From Actinomycetota bacterium (GTDB lineage Bacteria; Actinomycetota; Actinomycetes; Nanopelagicales; Nanopelagicaceae), in the NCBI GenBank assembly GCA_947503395.1, contig CANNDP010000039.1, forward strand, positions 1 to 8,980: a stretch of DNA of 8,980 bases. The letters are read 5' to 3'. Of the stretch, positions 4,573 to 8,980 are shown piece by piece. The position numbers and the translations under genes were made by a program. How positions within the stretch are numbered: the first letter of the stretch is position 1; each line of letters begins with the position of its first letter. The notes under the pieces are model-generated. The model searched no databases. It saw only the letters and a program-made list of their open reading frames with translations, and was not told the origin of the DNA.

Positions 4573-5562
4573 ATGGAAAATGAGGAAACCCACCAAGGTG
4601 CTGATTATGGACCGCTACAAAGCCTTCTAGAAGATGATGAAGTTGAAGAGATCTGGATTAATTCGCCGCAGAGAATCTTTATCGCCCGTTCAGGTAAGAG
4701 TGAGTTAACTAATATAGTTTTAAGCGCTTCAGAGCTTCAATCAATTATGGATCGCATATTGATGTGGTCGGGCAGAAGAATTGATCTAAGCCATCCCTTT
4801 GTTGATGCCCGCCTACCTGATGGAAGCCGGCTCCATATTGTTATTCCTGAAGTTACTTCTGAGCATTGGGCGATTAATATCCGTAAGCATTTGATGCGTG
4901 GCAAGAGCTTACTTAATTTAGTTGAGATGGAAGTTATCTCTTCCGAGATACGAGAGTTTCTAGGTGAGGCGGTTAGGGATAAAAAGAACATATTGGTAAG
5001 TGGTTCAACTCAAGCAGGTAAAACAACTCTACTTAACGCACTTGTCAGCGCAGTGCCAATAACAGATCGAGTAATAACTATTGAAGAAGTTTTTGAGCTA
5101 AGTCCAAGAATTCCAGATTGTGTTGCGATGCAGACTCGAAGTGCAAGTCTTGATGGAGTTGGGGAGATAGGCATTAGAAAGCTAATCAAGGAAGCATTAA
5201 GAATGCGTCCATCGCGTTTGGTAATTGGGGAGATTCGAGAAGCTGAATCTTGGGATATGTTGATTGCCCTTAACTCAGGAATTCCTGGAATGGCAACAAT
5301 TCATGCTAATTCAGCAACAGAGGCGATAAGAAAACTTCAGACGCTCCCACTTCTAGCTGGCGAAAACATCACCCAAGATTTCTTAACCCCAACAGTATTT
5401 CGAGCACTTGATTATGTGATTCACGTTGGTCTTGATAGCACTGGAGTTCGAAGAGTTCTGCAAGTGGTTAAAGTGCTAGATAGGGCAGAGAACTTTCACA
5501 TCGATTTAGAGCCAATATTTACCTGGAGCCAGGGGCAATATCAAAGAGGTTTCCATGTTTGA
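4573..5562 (+). CDS. tadA: TadA/CpaF-family type II/IV secretion ATPase, Tad pilus motor
   Basis: A 329-residue ATPase of the CpaF/TadA/VirB11 family that powers pilus assembly at the inner face of the membrane. Numbered from ATG 4573: a PAS-like lead-in PLQSLLEDDEVEEIWIN from residue 14, Walker A GSTQAGKTT at 144-152, the acidic ITIEE box near 168, Walker B region LVIGEIRE from 216, and the signature MATIHANS around 240-247, all typical of the family. A TTG at 4555 would add six residues. Neither start has ideal spacing: AAAGGG sits only 2 nt before the ATG, and TGGCC/GGCCA (4556-4560/4569-4573) can form a hairpin there. The protein lacks most of the roughly 100-residue N-terminal domain usual in CpaF, and tRNA-His leaves no room for it. 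It overlaps tadB by 8 nt. Confidence 0.93.
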   Translation: MENEETHQGADYGPLQSLLEDDEVEEIWINSPQRIFIARSGKSELTNIVLSASELQSIMDRILMWSGRRIDLSHPFVDARLPDGSRLHIVIPEVTSEHWAINIRKHLMRGKSLLNLVEMEVISSEIREFLGEAVRDKKNILVSGSTQAGKTTLLNALVSAVPITDRVITIEEVFELSPRIPDCVAMQTRSASLDGVGEIGIRKLIKEALRMRPSRLVIGEIREAESWDMLIALNSGIPGMATIHANSATEAIRKLQTLPLLAGENITQDFLTPTVFRALDYVIHVGLDSTGVRRVLQVVKVLDRAENFHIDLEPIFTWSQGQYQRGFHV

Positions 5563-6379
5563 GCAATTTGCTCTGCCGGTTTTTACGGGCTTGCTTGCAG
5601 CCCTTGGTTCATATATCACCTTGTTTGACCTAAGTTCTCTAAATAAAAAACTTAAGCCAGATAAGAAGATCTCCTCTCGAAGCGCTATAACTTTGATAAT
5701 TACTCTAATCTCTTCATATTTCACTACCTTTCTGCTCACCTCATCTGAGGCAATTTCTTTAGCGATTGCCACACTCTCAGCAGCACTTCCTTTTCTTATT
5801 GGCCGAGGGCGAAATCTCAAAAGGCAGAGAGAGCAAGAAGTTGCCTGGCCGGAGGCGATTGACTCTTTAGTCTCAGCGCTTCAAGCCGGCATTTCAATCT
5901 CTGAAGCGCTCACTCAATTAGCGCTGCATGGTCCAAAGGTATTAAGGCCAAGCTTTGCTCAGATTCAGAGCAATCTTTTAAGCTTAGGAAATTTTGAACA
6001 GGTGTTACTAAAAGAAAAGAAACGCTTAGATTCAGCAATCTCTGATCAAGTCTTTGAAACCCTAATTATCTCAAAGGACTTTGGAGGAAGGGATGCTAAT
6101 AATGCACTTCGCTTGTTAGCCGAATTTGTTAGAGAAGATATTGCAGTAGCTGAGGAGATTCGAACTAAATTTGGTTGGATTAGAAATTCAGCTCTTTTAG
6201 CAACTGCAGCGCCCTGGCTCTTATTGATCCTTCTCTCCACTCAAGATTCGACAGTTGAAATCTACTCCACTCCAAGTGGAGCCTTAGTTCTATCTCTTGG
6301 AGTTGTAATGACTGCAACTGCCTACATCTGGATGGAGAAGGTCGGCTCTCTTCCTGCTGCGCCGAGGGCGTTGAGATGA
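5555..6379 (+). CDS. tadB: TadB-like type II secretion F-domain membrane protein
   Basis: A 274-residue inner-membrane platform protein. Hydrophobic segments lie at about 6-24, 43-62 and 66-83, then a cytoplasmic T2SSF domain at about 98-210, and TM segments at about 212-228 and 241-260. The core VAWPEAIDSLVSALQAGISI is characteristic of TadB/GspF-like proteins, which couple the TadA motor to the growing pilus. AGAGGT (5545-5550) is a Shine-Dalgarno sequence 4 nt before the ATG. Overlaps with tadA (8 nt) and tadC (4 nt, ATGA) imply coupled translation. The order relative to tadC follows the usual tad layout. Confidence 0.88.
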   Translation: MFEQFALPVFTGLLAALGSYITLFDLSSLNKKLKPDKKISSRSAITLIITLISSYFTTFLLTSSEAISLAIATLSAALPFLIGRGRNLKRQREQEVAWPEAIDSLVSALQAGISISEALTQLALHGPKVLRPSFAQIQSNLLSLGNFEQVLLKEKKRLDSAISDQVFETLIISKDFGGRDANNALRLLAEFVREDIAVAEEIRTKFGWIRNSALLATAAPWLLLILLSTQDSTVEIYSTPSGALVLSLGVVMTATAYIWMEKVGSLPAAPRALR

Positions 6380-7164
6380 AAGCGGAATTAACTGATATAC
6401 GTCTGCTCTCGCTTCTCTCCGTTTTGCCTCTCATGTTGTTGGGGGTTTGGATAATTAGCAATGAGAGCTTTGCGAATTTAGGTTCAAGAAGTGAAAAGTA
6501 TTCAAGGGTAATTAGAGTGGAAAGTCTTGGTCATAAGGCAAGTAGAGTTAGAGATATTGGGATTTACTTTTTAATCCTTAGCGCAGCGACAATTGCACTC
6601 TACTTATTGATTGCTATCTGGCCTGAGCAGATTCCAGCCTCACTCTTACTACTGAGCATTCTGGCCTTATTTCTTGCACTACTTCGAAAGCGAGCAGATG
6701 CAGAAAGGAGAGTTGCGACAGAGATCTTTGAAAGAGAACTTCCCTCGCTAATTCAACTTTTAACTATTCTCATCTCCTCTGGAATCTCGCCCTCTAGGGC
6801 ACTTGCAATAATTGGTCAGAGATCAACATCATTAAGTGCAAGAGAGCTAGACCTAGTGGTTTCAGAAATCTCAAATGGCACATCTCTTACCCAGGCCCTT
6901 GATAATCTCGCTCTGCGCTATGACTCTCTAGTATTGAGAAGATTTACCACCAGCATAGTTCTAGGCATTGAGAGGGGCTCATCTTTGGGGCCTATCCTGA
7001 TTTCTCAGGTTAAGGATGCTCGTCTAGCGAGCAAGAATTTGATCTTGCAGAGAGCAGGTAAGGCTGAGATTGCTCTCATGATTCCGATTGTCTTTTTAAT
7101 CCTTCCTATCTCAATTTTATTTGCACTATTTCCTTCATTTGAGCAGCTCAATAGTTTCATGTGA
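6376..7164 (+). CDS. tadC: TadC-like type II secretion F-domain membrane protein
   Basis: A 262-residue paralogue of TadB and presumed second half of the membrane platform. Predicted TM segments lie at about 9-27, 61-81, 86-104 and 232-252. The T2SSF domain lies between, with ERELPSLIQLLTILISSGIS from residue 119 matching the helix-hairpin start of that fold. The ATG overlaps the tadB stop as ATGA. After it a 112-nt gap is the only real intergenic space inside the operon, so the downstream pilin genes may have extra transcription or a processing site. Confidence 0.87.
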   Translation: MKAELTDIRLLSLLSVLPLMLLGVWIISNESFANLGSRSEKYSRVIRVESLGHKASRVRDIGIYFLILSAATIALYLLIAIWPEQIPASLLLLSILALFLALLRKRADAERRVATEIFERELPSLIQLLTILISSGISPSRALAIIGQRSTSLSARELDLVVSEISNGTSLTQALDNLALRYDSLVLRRFTTSIVLGIERGSSLGPILISQVKDARLASKNLILQRAGKAEIALMIPIVFLILPISILFALFPSFEQLNSFM

Positions 7165-7276
7165 TTAAACCAAGTTATACACAGCACCCTTTCTCCACAA
7201 TATCCAAGCTTTGTTTTGAGGAGATGTCTGAGGTAGGTGAGAATTACAGAAAGGATAAAACAAGAGGGAGTTAAAT

Positions 7277-7537
7277 ATGGAAATCAAAAAGCTTTTATCT
7301 AGTGAAGTTTTCCAAGTAAAATACATAGAGTCTAAAGATTTATTGTATAAATCTAAAGTTGCTGAGAAGTATCGAGAATTTATGGCAAAAGATGTTGATG
7401 AATCAGGAGATGTTCCTGGTTGGGTATTAGTGGTCTTAATGACCACAGGATTAGTTACTGCTATTTGGACTATTGCCGCTCCAAGACTTAGTACTATTTT
7501 AAAAAATTCATTGGATGCAATGAATGGCATTCGTTAA
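7277..7537 (+). CDS. Small pilin-like protein of the Tad locus (Flp-type candidate)
   Basis: An 86-residue protein with a charged 44-residue leader, then DESGDVPGWVLVVLMTTGLV, with a single TM helix at about 48-66 and a short tail. Position after tadC and the form 'charged leader - Gly44 - hydrophobic helix - short tail' fit the major Flp-type pilin of actinobacterial tad clusters. Cleavage after Gly44 would leave a 42-residue mature pilin. The +5 Glu typical of type IV pilins is absent (Trp at +5), and the leader is longer than usual. GAGGGAG (7264-7270) is a strong Shine-Dalgarno sequence 6 nt before ATG, consistent with high expression. The 112-nt gap upstream holds possible hairpins (TCTCC/GGAGA near 7190-7223) and a weak promoter candidate (TTGTTT 7211-7216, TAGGTG 7234-7239), neither convincing. 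Confidence 0.75.
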   Translation: MEIKKLLSSEVFQVKYIESKDLLYKSKVAEKYREFMAKDVDESGDVPGWVLVVLMTTGLVTAIWTIAAPRLSTILKNSLDAMNGIR

Positions 7538-7896
7538 TGAAATGCATTGATAATCAGGATTTAGAGAGCGGTTCGGTGGAGTCGGCCCTAAGCTTGATTC
7601 CTACAACTGCTTTTTTCCTTTTGGTTCTCCAGTTAATGCTCTCTGGAAGTTGGCAGTTGCTCGATAAAATTGACATCTCAAATGCCATAAATCGCACTGC
7701 ACTATTTTCAGCAGAGGCAGGGAAAACAGCCTTTTATGCTCTGGACCGTAGGCGAGAGATTGACCAAGAAGTCCTAGCACTTCCTGGTGGGGGCGAGATT
7801 ATTACCTACAGCTCAACACTTGATATTCCAGTAATCACAAATTTATCAGGTTCAGCAATCAAGATGAAGAGTGAAGGCATAGCCATTCGTGAATAG
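7537..7896 (+). CDS. TadE-like pseudopilin
   Basis: A 119-residue protein beginning with a short leader to ESG (Gly12), followed by SVESALSLIPTTAFFLLVLQ and one TM helix at about 17-37, then a soluble extracytoplasmic part. This resembles TadE/TadF minor pilins (pattern GSVxxExAL, N-terminal anchor). Glu falls at +3, not +5, relative to Gly12. The start codon shares one base with the stop of the preceding pilin gene (TAATG), and the gene overlaps the next by 8 nt, so it is firmly part of the operon. The mature part has no recognisable catalytic motif. Confidence 0.72.
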   Translation: MKCIDNQDLESGSVESALSLIPTTAFFLLVLQLMLSGSWQLLDKIDISNAINRTALFSAEAGKTAFYALDRRREIDQEVLALPGGGEIITYSSTLDIPVITNLSGSAIKMKSEGIAIRE

Positions 7897-8341
7897 AAAT
7901 AGCGATGAGAGCGGATCAGCAATTGCTGAATTTGTACTTATTGCAACGCCGCTATTCATACCTGCTCTAATTTTCTTTTCATCTATGCAGCAGAGCGCAA
8001 AAGAGGAGATGACAGTCTCAACCCTTGCAAGGCAGAGCCTTAGAGCTTTTATAACAGCAGATAACTTGTCGCTAGGTCATCAAAGAATTCGATTTCTACT
8101 TGATCAATATCAAGAAATAGAAAATAAAGGACGCAACAGTGATGATCTGCGCCCTGGCTTTACCTACAACATTTCCTGCCAGAGCCAAGGTTGTCTAAAG
8201 CCTGGCTCACTTGTTGAATTGAGTCTCTATCGCTCATTTGAAATTGAAGTTCATGACTTTGGTAAATCAGTACTAGGTGAGAATCGAAAGGCTGCTGCAG
8301 TTGTAAGAGGCTATGTTGATAAATGGCGTGATGAGAGTTAG
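7889..8341 (+). CDS. TadE/TadF-like minor pilin
   Basis: A 150-residue protein: DESG (Gly9) followed by SAIAEFVLIATPLFIPALIF, with a TM helix at about 14-32 and an extracytoplasmic domain. Processing after Gly9 gives Ser+1 and Glu+5, the canonical prepilin-peptidase substrate pattern and the only one among the four pilin-like proteins here. Cys97 and Cys102 (CQSQGC) could form a disulphide outside the cell. The only usable start is GTG 7889, which overlaps the previous gene by 8 nt; no clear Shine-Dalgarno sequence is present, so coupling to upstream translation is likely. Confidence 0.74.
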   Translation: MNRNSDESGSAIAEFVLIATPLFIPALIFFSSMQQSAKEEMTVSTLARQSLRAFITADNLSLGHQRIRFLLDQYQEIENKGRNSDDLRPGFTYNISCQSQGCLKPGSLVELSLYRSFEIEVHDFGKSVLGENRKAAAVVRGYVDKWRDES

Positions 8342-8831
8342 AACGCAATTGGAGGATGAATATGGCTCAATTTCTCCCTTGATTATGGGCTACTTCATTA
8401 TCGCGATGACTTTGACCTTTCTCATTTCAAATACAGCTTCGGTCTATATCGCAAGAAGAGATTTGATTAATCTAACTGAAGGCGCCCTATCTAGAGCGGT
8501 GCAGGAGATAGATGAAATTGCTTACTACTATCAAGTGCCCATTCCAGAGATATTTCCCGGTCAGAGCAGAGCCGTTCCTATCAATTGCAGTGATGCAGGC
8601 AGGACCTTTGGCCAAGAGGTAGCGTTAATAGCAAAGAGCAAGTTGGATCTCTATGGTCGAAGCTTTAACCAAGCAAATAGTGATATTGAGTTGAAATCAT
8701 TTATCTGTGATGGAAAGAGTCTTCGTGTCAGCCTGCAACAGGTTCATCAATTGCCATTTAAGTTGCGGGTCTTTGGCATCACCGAATTTACCAATCAAAT
8801 AGAGGTATCGATGGAGAGTATCTATCAATGA
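8331..8831 (+). CDS. TadG-like / pilin-like single-TM protein of the tad operon
   Basis: A 166-residue protein from ATG 8331; ATG 8313 would add six residues and has AAGAGG only 2 nt upstream. It starts with a short basic leader ending LEDEYG (Gly12), then SISPLIMGYFIIAMTLTFL with a TM helix at about 16-38, and a roughly 125-residue extracytoplasmic domain with Cys86 and Cys126 as a possible disulphide. The layout matches Tad-associated minor pilin or TadG-N (Tad-like) proteins in actinobacteria. It overlaps the preceding gene by 11 nt and is the last gene of the operon. No terminator is visible in the 34 nt before prfB. Confidence 0.65.
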   Translation: MRVRTQLEDEYGSISPLIMGYFIIAMTLTFLISNTASVYIARRDLINLTEGALSRAVQEIDEIAYYYQVPIPEIFPGQSRAVPINCSDAGRTFGQEVALIAKSKLDLYGRSFNQANSDIELKSFICDGKSLRVSLQQVHQLPFKLRVFGITEFTNQIEVSMESIYQ

Positions 8832-8853
8832 CTATGACAGCAATAATTGGGGT

Positions 8854-8859
8854 TATCCT
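8854..8859 (+). promoter_or_regulatory. -10 box of a leaderless prfB promoter
   Basis: TATCCT fits TANNNT and ends exactly 6 nt before the prfB ATG at 8866, the same spacing as at the EEP hydrolase and nudC. No Shine-Dalgarno sequence lies in the gap. The promoter sits in the 34-nt space after the tad operon, so prfB probably has its own transcript. No clear -35 is seen. Confidence 0.55.
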
Positions 8860-8865
8860 TAACCC

Positions 8866-8980
8866 ATGGCAGAGCGCGATATTAATGGTGAGATAGCTGC
8901 CCTTGATGCTACTTTGAAATCAATAGAAGCCGTTTTAGATTTAGGTAAGTTAAGAAAAGAGCAGGTGGAGCTAGAGACGC
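8866..8980 (+). CDS. prfB: Peptide chain release factor 2 (RF2), N-terminal part, truncated at right edge
   Basis: The first 38 codons read MAERDINGEIAALDATLKS followed by IEAVLDLGKLRKEQVELET, the helical N-terminal domain pattern of RF2. RF2 recognises UGA/UAA stop codons and triggers peptide release; the GGQ region lies beyond the window. No in-frame UGA occurs in these 38 codons, so the programmed +1 frameshift found near codon 26 in many bacterial prfB genes is absent here. The ATG is supported by the leaderless -10 box 6 nt upstream. In actinobacteria prfB is commonly followed by ftsE, ftsX and smpB, which would lie to the right. Confidence 0.85.
   Translation, partial: MAERDINGEIAALDATLKSIEAVLDLGKLRKEQVELET

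Noticed and set aside
7224..7274. Possible 16-codon ORF before the pilin gene (MSEVGENYRKDKTRGS)
   Set aside because: GGAG abuts the ATG without spacing, and the ORF consists largely of the purine-rich leader ending at the pilin Shine-Dalgarno sequence.
7165..7530. Minus-strand 121-codon ORF covering the pilin gene and its upstream gap
   Set aside because: It is a shadow of the pilin gene, which has a strong Shine-Dalgarno sequence, a TM helix and operon context. The antisense product resembles no protein type.
1..8980. CRISPR arrays, insertion sequences, integrase or attachment sites, toxin-antitoxin pairs
   Set aside because: I saw no spaced direct repeats, transposase or integrase motifs, or terminal inverted repeats. 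The tRNA-His 3' end is not repeated elsewhere in the window that I can see.

Overview
The window reads as chromosomal DNA of a low-GC, streamlined actinobacterium. Evidence: GC looks to be in the mid-40s per cent; there is a WhiB7-type regulator; the order nudC - uvrD2 - whiB7 matches the arrangement known from mycobacteria; genes overlap tightly; and several genes start directly behind a TANNNT -10 hexamer (leaderless transcripts). A freshwater planktonic actinobacterium of the Nanopelagicales (acI) type fits best. That assignment is inference from gene content and composition, not from a marker gene.

Layout. (1) Positions 3-311 hold the C-terminal end of a protein cut by the left edge, possibly an ssDNA-annealing (Erf/Rad52-like) protein. 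(2) An endonuclease/exonuclease/phosphatase-fold hydrolase on the minus strand (308-1114) is divergent from nudC (1140-2039), with only 25 bp between start codons. uvrD2 (2027-3652) follows nudC with an overlap. (3) Positions 3653-3949 form a regulatory leader: a small ORF (3697-3840), mutually exclusive RNA hairpins and a strong intrinsic terminator (3861-3900), then whiB7 (3950-4333). (4) A minus-strand tRNA-His(GUG) lies at 4358-4433. (5) Positions 4573-8831 hold a compact Tad pilus operon: tadA ATPase, tadB and tadC membrane platform proteins, a small pilin-like protein and three further single-TM pilin/TadE-like proteins. (6) prfB (RF2) begins at 8866 and runs off the right edge.

How they work together. 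NudC (NADH pyrophosphatase / NAD-RNA decapping family) and UvrD2 (helicase) are probably co-transcribed. WhiB7 is the actinobacterial intrinsic antibiotic-resistance activator. The sequence upstream of it can fold as a textbook ribosome-mediated attenuator: the last codons of the small ORF can pair with the left arm of the terminator, so slowed translation would let whiB7 transcription through. The Tad genes encode the motor, platform and subunits of a thin pilus. No secretin is visible, as expected for a monoderm, and no prepilin peptidase or TadZ is encoded in this window.

The most interesting signals are the whiB7 leader attenuator, the EPW to EPC change in WhiB7, the back-to-back overlapping leaderless promoters at 1121-1133, and the run of four pilin-like proteins of which only one keeps the canonical Glu+5.
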